Shown here: positions 33,111 to 45,000 of the stretch, in pieces
Layout: each line of letters starts with the position of its first letter
Numbering within the stretch: position 1 is the stretch's first letter
Assembly (NCBI GenBank): GCA_023634235.1
Contig: JAMKCF010000029.1
Coordinates: 1,984,001 to 2,048,000 of the forward strand
Length of the DNA stretch: 64,000 bases
Direction of reading: 5' to 3'
Source: Pisaster brevispinus
Lineage: Eukaryota; Echinodermata; Asteroidea; Forcipulatida; Asteriidae
The notes under the pieces: generated by a model
What the model was told of the DNA's origin: nothing
What the model saw: the letters and a program-made list of their open reading frames with translations, nothing else
The model's database searches: none
Program-made: the position numbers and the translations under genes

Positions 33111-34135
33111 CAACGAGGGCCCGCCTGTGAAGTTACCGCGCAGGTGCGATTAGTCAGTAGCGTGTTTTCCTCTGGTCGCGTGCCAATACCTGGAAATAAC
33201 GGTTTCAGCAGAACTCGAACTCCTCTTTGGAACTGTTGTTTGTATTGGTTGCCCATTCAAAAACGCATTATATTCAAAACAGCTGTGAATATGTACAAAG
33301 CACTTTCGAACACACACCCAAAATACATAACAGACTCACTTGATCTCAGTATGCCCAACCGAAGTGGCCTCCGCTCGGAGCGTTACTTACAAATACATCG
33401 CACATTGAAGCATGCAGGTGACTGAGGCCTTCTCAGTAGCTGGACCCAGATGCTGGAACTCGCTACCTCTCAACATTCAGACTTGCAACTCTATTCATCA
33501 ATTCAAACGTAAACTCAAGTCATGCCTATTTTCATCTTAAGGTTCCTGGTTATTTACATTGCCCTCGAAATTATTGCCCTTAGCGCATTGCAACCATTCG
33601 AAAAAAGTGCTTTATAAATGCTTGTATATTATTATTATTTGAATGAGTATATTATGGGATTGACGCATGTATTTAACTGCACCAAAACAACGGTAATTGT
33701 AGGAAGGGCTGTCTACATACAAAGGCTTTCTTAAAGAAAACATGAAGAAAATAGCTTGATTGGGTGACCAGCAGATGACATACGTAACGAACACAATGAA
33801 AAGGGTCTTCTGTGTATCTCGTCTGACGCGAAACAGCGAGACGGTCATGTTGTTTTCGTCTTGGATGTTTGGGTGTCCGGGAATTACGTTCGATGCTCTT
33901 TTCTTTAAGTAGACAGCGATGTGTATGTAGCAATTAAAGATGAATTAAACATTCGATGGCTAATGTGAGAGATACCATCAGCAATACATTGTGCAATTGA
34001 TGAGTTTGATTCTTCACAATTACCTTCAACCATAGAGTTCCTTTCTCTATGCTTCAACTACTTGATGGAATTGCACTATTCGGAGTGCAAAATCAGTGGC
34101 AAAAATTCAAACAGCAACCAACATGACTGCAATCT
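33110..34135 (-). pseudogene. GPCR pseudogene, paralogue of the gene at 29383, split by a LINE
   Basis: On the minus strand, 34135-33637 aligns with the live receptor from TM4 (VMLVAV, where the TM4 Trp codon has become TGA at 34106-34108) through ICL3, TM6 (TLFIVFVTYVICWSPNQ) and, after a frameshift, TM7 (VQLNTCVNPIIYSFK). At that point the LINE fragment 33243-33636 interrupts it. The gene resumes at 33242 with the helix-8 segment (KQQFQRGVRVLLKPLF) and a short tail, ending TGA at 33110-33112. TM1-TM3 are not found upstream of 34135. The tail has no Thr/Ala repeat. Inactive: nonsense, frameshift, insertion and 5' loss. Confidence 0.85.
33243..33636 (+). mobile_element. LINE 3'-end fragment (CR1/L2-like group) inside the GPCR pseudogene
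   Basis: Encodes the conserved C-terminal end of a non-LTR reverse transcriptase: WLPIQKRIIFKTAVNMYKAL, then TDSLDL, NRSGLRS, and, after a stop and frameshift, AFSVAGPRCWNSLPL and FKRKLKSCLF. It ends in a short (ATT)n tail typical of this group, so it is a 5'-truncated insertion on the plus strand. The clade is assigned by motif only. Confidence 0.8.
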
Positions 34136-34311
34136 TAGACCAGCACTGAGTCCAATTGGAAATCCAATTGGAGTCAGTTTTGCTTGGTTTAATTGAATTG
34201 GAAATAGTTGGAATTTGGAAATTTCAGCTTAATATTTTTGTCAGACCAGTGACCAAAATTCATGCGCCAAGCTAATTATCATATTTTGTAAACCCACAGA
34301 ATCTTTTTAAT

Positions 34312-34712
34312 TATAAGGTTTTTGGGGTCATGCAATTAATAGAATGTGTAATGGTAAGAATCTATCACAACCTGGGGGCTGTGTGTTTCAACTGTTGGGG
34401 AGATTTGATAAATTTAGGTTTTATAGTTGATCCTATTTGGCTTGTGTATGGGAGGAGTGCCTGGTGAAAACTGGCAGCGAGTCGGTTTGGGAAAAAGCAC
34501 ATTTTTCGGGGGTGATTTTTTCTAGGGTAATTAGCAAAAATTCCAAACGGCTGACCTTCCAAAAAGTGGGAAAAAAATTTGAAGTTTAGTTGTCTGAAAA
34601 AATATCTGATTGGTTTTTAAGAAGCTGGGAGACTTTAAACATTGTTTTAGTATTTTTGAATATAGCATTTAGCGTTGGTAATAGGAGTTTATTTAGTTTG
34701 GTGCACCCACAA
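34312..34712 (+). mobile_element. MITE, GGGTGCACCACAC family (copy 2, 5' end decayed)
   Basis: Matches the body of 27506-27921 and keeps the right terminus TTTGGTGCACCC; the left terminal repeat is lost or diverged. It is on the same strand as copy 1, so the two bracket the receptor and its pseudogene as direct repeats. Confidence 0.65.
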
Positions 34713-35974
34713 ATCTAAAAAACGCCCTCTGTTGACACAATGCGCAATTCGCAACGATCATTAGTTTCAAAATGGCAGCCTCCATGAGCTGACTTGGTTT
34801 TAAATACGGAACGGTCAATATTTATAGTCATACATCAGGCAGTGAGAAATCTAAAATAAATTGGGAATGACATCAAGAGTGCTCGGGCTTCACGAAGACA
34901 GTTGTGTAACTTTTGTTAGTGTTAGTTTCATTGTCATACTCCTAAAGTAAACCGTATCCTTGCCCCAGCATTTGCAATCCTGTTTCTTTAGCTGCTGTAA
35001 TTTTTAATCTTGGTCATTTTCGATCATAAAACTTACTGATCGAATGCTTCTGTACTTGGTAAACTTGTAGATAGTCCTACTGCTGGAATTTGTTGCAAAA
35101 ACATCACACGTTTTGGGGGAAAATCAAATGATGTTTGAGTCGCAAGTGTGCATTTTTGTTCACATATAAAACATATTTATTAAGTAATAAGTTAAGTTTT
35201 TAACAACTTGCTCGAAAACCTAGACCCAGTATAACTAGGGCGCTGTACTCCTTTAATTTAAAAACAAAATTTGACATCTTCGTACTTCAACCAAAGATTA
35301 GATGTCAACAATTTTTTAAAGGAGTACACTACAGCGCCCCAGTTTAGTTACTGGGTCTATCGAAAACCATACTTTGTCAAGTTTCCTCAACAACTGTATA
35401 ACCTATGATGAGATACTGTTGGATCTAATTGGGACCAGACTGATTTACTCAGCATGCTCATTTATTACACCTTTTTGCGCAGATGGGCGTGAGATGCGCC
35501 CCGCATTACATGTTAATCATTTTACAAAACCTTGATTACGCTCGGCGTGCTGAGCAAATCGGTGGCAGATTTATTTACTCGGCATGCCAAGCTCAATCAA
35601 GGTGTTCTGTAGTAATTTGCGCATCTCATGGCAATCTGTTTCATGTGACTTTTGCATGCACTTTGTCAGACTCCAGTATGTGGTAAGCACCTCCATAATG
35701 CAGCTCACTTGGCTGAAATTGTTACATGAAACAGCCTTTGAAAAATGCAACGAAAAGCATCAAACACACAAAAATACTTAAAGAGGAAGGGAAATGATCA
35801 ATACAATTCGGATGCGCTCATTTTCCAATATGTGTAGTCCTCACAAATCAGCAATTAAGGATACATTGCTGATTTGTTTGGGGAAAATTACAGACCAATA
35901 ACCTTTACTTTGTTTTTGTATCATTTGTTCTCTAAATCACACATTGTTTTATTTTGTGTGTCATTAATGTATAG
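34713..35974. other. Upstream region of RAD17
   Basis: Contains the MITE at 35221-35359 and a small hairpin at 35842-35877 (ACAAATCAGCAAT stem). No gene and no obvious core promoter. A pyrimidine-poor but usable acceptor (AATGTATAG) at 35974 suggests at least one upstream untranslated exon of RAD17, not located. Confidence 0.45.
35221..35359. mobile_element. MITE, TAGACCCAGT family (copy 2), 9-bp TSD
   Basis: 139 bp with long inverted termini (TAGACCCAGTA... and ...TACTGGGTCTA, pairing over about 50 bp with small gaps). It is flanked by identical 9-bp direct repeats TCGAAAACC at 35212-35220 and 35360-35368. A 9-bp duplication fits Mutator-like or Merlin-like transposases. The second copy is at 4122-4287. 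Confidence 0.85.
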
Positions 35975-36044
35975 GTTTGGAGCCAAGGACCTGAAGTACT
36001 GTGGCATAGATTTTGTATCCAGAATACAGAAACCACTCTCTACA

Positions 36045-39000
36045 ATGACGGCAAAAAGTTCCCAGTTATCACAAGTAAATTAGTGTTTTACCATTTATGT
36101 CACCAGATATAGAATGATAATTATTCAGGACCTACTAGATATTAAATTTCCATCAGGTATAAAGAATATTACTTGTGTTTTACCCATACATTAAAGTGTT
36201 TTAAGAAATGTATATTCAGTACTTTCTTGAGCTCTGTGAAAAAATTCACTGGCATATTACTTGGATGGGATTTGTGTATGGGTAAACCACAAATATTCTT
36301 TACCTCAATGCAGATTTAACATAGATTTATTAAATTGTTGCGGTACCCGCTGCTGAAATATAGGACTTGAACTGCCTCTAGCTACTGGGCAAGCTCAGTG
36401 GTCTAGTAGTAAAGACATCTGAATCCCACCCGAGTAGTATGCCTGATGATTCTTTTAATAATGACTCGGCAGATGGGTAAAACAGAAGAGCAGTTATGTA
36501 GGGCACATTCCCACATGGAGGCCGTTTGGTTCAACATTTCTGCAACATGAGAATTACTCAATAAATTCCCTACTCTTGGTAATATTTACCATTGAGTTAA
36601 ATTGTTGAACTGAACTGTGGCACCATACACAAGTATGTTGCCACAGTGTGTGTACTACGTGTATGTGGGAGGAAAATCCCAACTGCAGAAAATCCACAAA
36701 ATCTGGAAAAGAAATGAAAACCCAGTTCAAATAGCTGTGCCAATCATAGCTTTTGATCACTCCTCTTGGACCTAATAGACAATGTAGACCTGGCTAGTGT
36801 TAATGGTGAGCCCTACTAATATGGCCAGATATCACTTTGTGAACCCTTGAACGGTGTTTGATATAAATATTGTTTTGGATCCAGCGACAGCAATGGGTAT
36901 CACCATCATTTGATGACTTTGACATTGTACCACATGTCAGCAGACCAACCCAACATCCACCAAAACCAACAAGTGATAAGAAAGCTGTGGACACTCTTCC
37001 ACAATTACTGGGTCGGAAGAGAAGCCGAAATGACAAGAACCCTGGGAAGATTCAAACTGCAGACACGGGCAAGCATCGTAAGGGTGTGGACATGGATGCT
37101 TGGGTAGACAGACATGCGCCACAGATACAAGTAGGTGTAAAACACATCCCAAAATACCTGGAATCCTTTCAGTTTACCAGGGCCTTTATTTATTCTGATC
37201 CTACTACACGGCCATATTCATTACTTGCACGGATCCGCCATGTGTGTGTAGAGCCTCAACTTCATGCTTCATTTGTATTGCATATCTGTTTGGATGAAAG
37301 TGTCATTACATTACCATGTTATTACAGAGTTATATAATGCTTCTATTCACTGCTGTCCCCAATTTAAGGCTCTACACGCAAATGGCTGACCGTGCAAAGG
37401 GCAAATGGGTGTTCTGCTTTTGTACAACGAACAACGATGATGAATTTGAGAGGATCCAATCAGAAGGACTGAGGGTTGAGGTTCAAAGATTCATAAATAT
37501 ACCCTGATCCCAAAATGTCCATCTGCAGCGTGATGATTATTTTTGTTATGATAGTTATTATCGCATTCAACAAAAAATTCATCGAGAAATGGCAGAAGGT
37601 TTTTTACAGAAATGTTTGAGTGGACCCCTTGTATAACTCATAACAAGCTCAAACAGCGCCCTCACTGAGGTCAAAGGAAGACCTATCATTTTGCTGAAAG
37701 TTGTACGTGGCGTGTACGCGCTTGAACTTTTCCATTGTTTGACCTCAGCAATGGGGGCGTATTCAGGGGCTATTCTGTTTATCATATCTGTTAATCATAT
37801 CTGTAAATCATATCTGTAAATCAGTCTCATTCTAAATAAATCAAGCACCAAACGCAAAATATCTTATTGAATTATTATGCCTTTCTTGGCTTTTGTTGGT
37901 TTGATTAATTTTATTTAATAAATTGTCAAGCAGTAAGTTCTGTAGTTTTCAACAATATTTTCTAATTTTCTCAAATTGCCTTTGAGTCTTTGCTGAACAT
38001 CATTGTGCACTATAGGTTAAAATTACCATAGTGTTATTGATTCCTTCTCCATGATTTGATTTTCAGAGTGACTTAGCGGTACACAAGAAGAAAATTGCTG
38101 AAGTTGAAGAATGGTTGAAACGTCACATTCAGCAGCGACAAAGAGCAAGTGGTCAGGTACTCAGTTATTAAATTTTTTTATATTTTGTACTTAATTTGAT
38201 TTGAATCTTCTTCAGCTAGTGAAAGAAGGCAAATAGCTAGAATACAAATTCAAATACTATCACTAAAAGGCCTGATAAACCATGACAATGGAAGCAGTTT
38301 GCAGAGCTGCCAACTTTCCCTGATTCTGCAGAAAGCTCCCTGAAAATAAACCAATCTGTCCATGTTCTGATGAAAATACTTGAAAAACTCCCTGATTATG
38401 GACACTTTGTCCCTATTATATTGAAAGTAATTCTAAATAGCTCCCTGATTGTTGTACAAAATCTCCCTGATTGCAAGATGCAAATGCTGGCAGCTCTGCA
38501 ATTGCCCCAATGCCCTTAGTCATTGCCTCGGTGCCCTTTGCAGTGTTAAAGTACAAACTGTTACTTCCTTCATTGAGATGCCTTTATTAATAAGGCTGCT
38601 TCAGAGAATGCAATAATGTGCAAAACTTGACTCAACACGCAGTGGCAGTCTTTAACCCGCATTCAAGTTTCTGTGCGTATTTGGCGGTAATCAACACACC
38701 ACTTGTGGCGAGCCACTGTGATGGATTTTGTGGACACAGGCAACAGATTGACAGAGTTCCTGTGGTCCGGTTTGGTGGTCCTGGTCAAAAGGCACTACAA
38801 AAATTGAACAGATTATCACTTTAGATGGATTTCTGCCCAATGCATTTGTCGAAGACCTGTTCCTTTCACATACAGCCAAGATTTAAAAAAATTAATCTTT
38901 TATCAAAAGAATATTCCATGCAGCATTTCAGTTATAAACTGACTGCAAACCCAGGATTTTAGAGAACCATTTATTGGTCGAGTCCAAGAGGAGACAAATC

Positions 39001-42000
39001 TTAAGACATGACTGATTGATGTTTGCGTTTTTAGAAAGCCCCAATTCTCCTATTGACTGGACCAGCAGGAGCTGGTAAGACTGCAACTATTCGTGTTCTG
39101 GCCAAGGAACTACATGCTGAAGTTCAGGAATGGTCCAATCCTGATGTAGCAAGCTTTGATGCAGATCGCTTCAGGCAAGACAGACAGGGTAAGTGATTTG
39201 ACTCTACTTTATCTCCATTTTAAATTTAAAGTAAGAAAGTACCATGTTAAATTTAGACCTCAATGATGTTCCAGCACTTGATCAAATCAGTGTAACTAGT
39301 TTGTTCCCTCTTTTATAATGGATTGTACGGCAACTTTAATAAAATATAATAATAATGTACACAAAATAGTAGCTGTAAACTTAGAAATTGTAAAATGAGA
39401 AAATAGAATCAGCTGTTGCAAACTGCTTACCAACCAAACGGATCTATGGTATAAATGCAAAAAATAGTAAATGTCTTATTGAGCCTTCGAGAAAGACTCT
39501 GCTAGAGTCTAAACATCAGAACTTAAAACAATATTTTTTGCAAATTGCTTTTATCTCTAATTAGATTCTTTTAAAGACTATAAGAGCAAACTTGTGTTTA
39601 AGATTGAAATATGAGTTTACGCTGGATAGAGGAAGTGGCTGGTAGTGTGTTTGTTCATGTCTGATGTATAACAGTTCCTCATAACATTGTCATTAAATGT
39701 AAGATAGATCAAGGTTTTGTGTATCCAGTCCTTGAATTACACAAAGTCCACGGAGGCAATGGCATCTGTTGCCCTGGTCTCAAACTTTGTACCATTTAAA
39801 CAAAATTCCCACAGACTTTAAGATTTTCCAATTTGCAAAATGAAAATGGCCCAGCACTCTCAAGATGAAATTCTAGGCCTGTGTGTCGCCAACATAAACA
39901 TGTTTGAAGATGTCAAAATATTCTCGTACAACTTCATACTTACTGACAGATTTCAACTTGCTTGGAGGGCCTGTCAGCCAATCACAGACCGCACTCTTTC
40001 AAGATTTTCTGACGAGGGCTAACCGGTATCCAGCCCTTCAACTCAGTGGCAGTGCAGTGTCATCACAGAAAGTTTGTCTGGTTGAGGTAACCACTGATTA
40101 GCATAAACATTGTTATATTAGATATCTTTCTGGTAATGGAACTAAGGAGTCCTCAAAGTGCTTAGCAGAAAACAGAATGAAACCAGCCAAATTGCCATGT
40201 AATGCACATTTCTGCTTGTGACAGGTACCCTGTTGAATGCAAATAAGTTCTTTAAGCAATATTGTATGCTTAGCATGTACGTTTAGTTTTCAGTTTCACC
40301 TTCATACCTGATTATAAAACCAGTGTTTTTTTCTTTGTCCAAATGAAAGGATTTTTTTTTCTTAACCTTGAAATATGAAGTTTTGCTAGTTTTCTTTTTT
40401 TTCAACATATAAAGTTGGTATTAGTCTTGTTATTATTATTACTATTATCAATCTTTCTGGTAATACAACAAGAAACCCTCAGTGACAAGCACTGTGACCC
40501 ACAGGCCTGAAGATAACTGTGTAGAGAAGATGATGAAGAAAAGTCAGTTTAAGATGTGGGAGGTAAACCCAATAGGGTAAACCAACATGGTCAGGTAGGG
40601 ACTAAGACCCTGTTTACACTAGATCCAGAAAGGTGGATCAGACCCGGGTCTGATTCGGCAATGTGGATTAACGGCTAGTGTAAATGCAAAAAAACTGGAT
40701 CAGACCCGGTTCAAGATCCAGCAATTTTAATCCACCTTTCGAGGAGGGTTGAATCCGGAAATTGGTGGATCAGATCCGGCAAAGTGGATTCCAAATACAA
40801 GTGTAAACGCAAAGGTGGATCAGACACCCCAATTTGATGTGGTCATTTCCGGTTTCGCTACGAATGGCGCGCTTTTTGCTTGTGCTTTGGTGGGACATTC
40901 GTTGCTGTTTATATTTGTGTGTGTGTGCTGTGTGCACATGGACTGTGCGTGTGTGAAACGTTTTGTTGTTTTCAGCGTCCTTATACATACATCGTTACGT
41001 TCGGAGCTTGCCTTGTTGCTGTATTTTGTTAATTCCCATCTACAAAATATTTCTACCTGCATGGTCGATGTTATCCATATCATTTGCTGTACTGTATTTT
41101 CTGCATTCTACCTTCGCATTGATAATTATTTCTAGAAGTGGCGCGCTGTAATCGTGACCTTTGAGCTCTTTGCGAGGAGCGGTGACGTCGTGACCAATAT
41201 ACATCCGGTTCAAAAGTGGGATCAGAGCCGGATCAAGCGCTGGTGTAAACGCGACACCGAATCTTTATCTACGATCGTTAAAAAAATGCCGGATCTCAAT
41301 CCACCTTTCTGGATCTAGTGTAAACGCGATGTAAAAACCCAATCAACAAGGATCCAGTTCAGGATTCGAACCAAGGTTTACAGAGATATAAAGGCAGGAA
41401 TGACGCCACCATTGAGCCAACTTGATCCCCAAGTATGGAGTTTGGTGATACTGCAGGATGGTGGTACCTTTGCCCAGCCTTCCTCCCCAGTTTATGTTAA
41501 CAACCAACAAAAAACCTCAAGAAACGTATTCATCATTTTATTAATATGAGTTTCCTTGTTTTGTTTTCCAAAATACTCCACAAAACAATTATTGGGTAAT
41601 CTAAGTGTAGGATTTGCAGCACATTGTTTTGTATGATGCATGTGTGTTTATTGTCATGTTAAAATCCCTGTCTGTCCTAGGGAATTTATCAAAGCAATTT
41701 GCTTCACTCTACACTTCTTCCTACATATAATTTGTTTTTATCCTTACACCAATGTGTATTAAGCACTTAATACTCAGTACTTTCCTGGGTTCTGTGAAAA
41801 AAAATCCACAGGCAAATCATTGGGTGGGATTCGAACCCACGACCTACATGTCGGCATTGTGACACAAGTTTCCATAATGTACCCGAACGTAATGCCTACT
41901 TGATGTTGTTGCAAGTTGATACATCTCTATGTAGTTGTAATTACCAACAAGGAATGAATGTCCATTGAATGGAATTGATACAAGATTACTGAATGGAAGT

Positions 42001-45000
42001 ATTTCCTTCTTATTGTAGGATATTCCCAATGCATTCTACAGGGATCCACAGAGTTTTCATAATGTCTTGCGGAAATTCACCGTCACCGGTCGTTCACCAT
42101 TAGTATTTATCATCAGTGACACGCACGGTGGAGAATCTAGCTCCTATAAATTATTCCCTAAAGATCTTCAGAGTAATCTTGGATTTGAGAATATAAGGTG
42201 GGTTCAGTAATTTAGAAAGTTGTCTTGAAGTCTCTGCTTCATATTTGGAAATTGTTTCTGCCAAATCAGATTACTGTTTGAAAACTTTGCCAGATACTGA
42301 AGTGAACACGTTTGAATGTCTATCGATGGGCTATTTACGGGGTTATTGCCTTCCAAAAGTACCTATCCCTTTTAACAATGCCTTCCTCTACCCCCCTCCC
42401 CATTTGACATTCTGGAGCTCAAATTGTTATGTTTTTATATTTGATCAGTTTCAATCCTGTAGCCCCAACCAGCATGGTAAAGGTGATGACCAAAATTGCA
42501 ACGACTGAATCCAATCAGGTAAATACGATACCATTTGTTATGCATTATTAGTTTTTGGAAGAGTAAATTCATTTTCATTCTCTAGTTATGACACTATCCA
42601 TCCAAATTGTGAAACTATTGTCAAAATAGATGGTGAAGTGTTAATGAGAACAACAAGAAACAGTTGTCGGATGTTTTTCAGTTGATGTAATCAGACTTGA
42701 AACATGTTCTGTTTCGGTGACAATTTTTTACCAGCTTGATTTGTAAAGTCTTGTGGTATGTCATTACTGAGCGGTCTGGTACACCAGACTCAATTTCTGA
42801 TGTTCTAATAAGCAGAATGTCAATTCAGGTCCCAGTCTTGACACCTGTGTCCTTAGCAAGACATTTACCATTATTGCTTCATCCTTCAGATGGGGTGTAA
42901 AGCCGTAGGTCCCATGTGTTGTATTAAAAACTATTAATGTACGTAAAAGAACCCAGTGCACTTATCATTAAAAGGTTGGCCCCAGTGTATGGTTGGCTTC
43001 AGATGGTACTGCAGCACCTTGTAAAACCAAACCAGGTGCTATAAAAAGGGTATCATAAGTCAAAATGGTGCTCACCTGCCGTACCAATCACAGCACTTGG
43101 AATCATATGGCGAAATGGCTTTATAAATGACTGATACTTTTAGTGTGTGAACCAATGTTGCACCTTCCACTCGTGATGTCCTTGGAGTTTAAAGCTTATA
43201 TTCAGCCACCAAAAGCCACCAATTAATAAAGACAAAATACAGGATTGATTATTGATGATAAATTGATAAGTTTCAATCTGAAAACTCATTGATTATAAAA
43301 GGCAAACTTGTACCAATCCTCCACAAAAACTGTTTCCGTCTACAATACTTTCAAAATTGAGAAATAGTTTTTGGAGACCCACAAAGTAACTGTTACATAC
43401 TTTGATTATGGCAAGCGAAATAAGCTTGATACAAACATGCACAGAATACGAACGCTTTAAAAAAATTGTTTTCACTAAAATTGAATGAAATATAATCAAA
43501 TTTCACAGGTTGGTTGTATGGTGTATTTATTGAGAACTAGAGGGTGGGAGTTAGTCCACTCTTCTAGAAGACCATGATGCACTTTCCCTTTAAGTTTTGT
43601 CTTGATCCACTGCAGGGCATTCTACAAAATAACTTCTTCTTAATACATCTCATTGGATGGTCCGATTGTTTTGCAATGTTCTTGAAATTTATTCTTTCCT
43701 GTCATAATCAGGTAATATTTTTCTGTCAATGTCACCAGGGTAAGAGAAGATTTCCAGTTCCAAGTAAGACGACCATGGAGGCATTAGCCCATGGTAGCGC
43801 TGGTGATGTACGTAGTGCTATCAACACATTACAGTTTGCATGTCTCAAAGGTACAGTACAGTTGACCTTAACCTTTAAAGACCTTTCAATGTCGTTGAAT
43901 TATCACCATGAACTCAGACATTGCTACTGTTCTTTGTTTTTGAAAAGTTTTTCCAGGAAAAATGTCTTGAATAGTACTATGAAACAGAATATGGTTTTGC
44001 TTGAGAAATGTAGCCACTATGTCAACATGAAAACGTTAGACAATTTAGATTTAAGACAGGACTTTCTCTATGACCTTTTTGATTGAGTGTAAGAAAATAA
44101 ATTTCTATGGCCATTTGCGGCCACTATGAGCACTTAGGCACAAGTTGCTTGTGGCTGCTGGGGTCTCAGGAGGATTAAGCTCCGCCCCCTTAATGCATCA
44201 ATCAATCACAATCACAAACAACTGTCCAAAAGTCCAACAAAAGTCTGACACATTAAAACCCTGTTGTAATGTATAAAGAAGTCTCTGCCAGGTGGATTTT
44301 GCGCCGTGTCTTTTGTGTGTGACGCAAGGCAGAGCAAGATGTATTCGTCAAATGTGATGACCGTGGTGATGGTGTTGAGGGGATCAGAATGGCTTAGTGG
44401 TCTTTTCCCCTTCCTTTCACCTCTGTGGACCCCGGTTCGAATCCCACCTAGGATGGTTTTCAGTTCTTATCTAATTGCGTGGGTTGTCTCCATTTGGGGT
44501 TTCCTTCCACATTTAAAACTGAACATTTCTTCTTGTTTCCAATTCACCATCGCTGTTGGATGTGTAATAAAATAAATACAATTTAAAAATGGACAGTCTC
44601 TATGGCAGATGAGGCTAAATTAGGTCATTAGTTATTGTTTTGTCTTTGGGATGGATCGTAAAAATGTTGGTCTTGTGTGTTGTGTAATGCATGTAAAAGA
44701 ACCCAGTACACTTATCGTTAAATAGAAGGTGTTTGCATGGGTGTTTCTGATGTGATTTTGGGGTGGACAGGTTGGCGTACTGGTTTCTTGTCTCGCCTTC
44801 CACCTCTAGGACCTCGGCACTGTGTAGATTGGGTTTTCAGTCTCTACCTGATTGCTTGGGTTTTTTTCCTTGGAATAATTCTCCTGGGTTTTCCTCCCAC
44901 ATCTAAAACTGAAACTTCCTTCGTTGTCTTCTCTCCATGGGGTTCTTGGCTAGTACAGTGATTCAGTTTGCTTTTCTGAGATTCCTTAGCTTCACAACCA

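Noticed and set aside
36870..37337. Single-exon 155-codon gene
   Set aside because: Only 36891-37130 is coding; it is exon 2 of RAD17 with a donor at 37131, and the rest reads into the intron.
40749..41135. 128-codon frame inside the Harbinger-like element as a transposase
   Set aside because: No resemblance to a DDE transposase or DNA-binding domain. The element is too short to be autonomous, and the frame is Cys- and Phe-rich without motifs.
41826..41846. tRNA gene on the minus strand (B-box-like GGGTTCGAATCCCACC)
   Set aside because: No A box, anticodon arm or acceptor stem can be formed; the context matches SINE family D.
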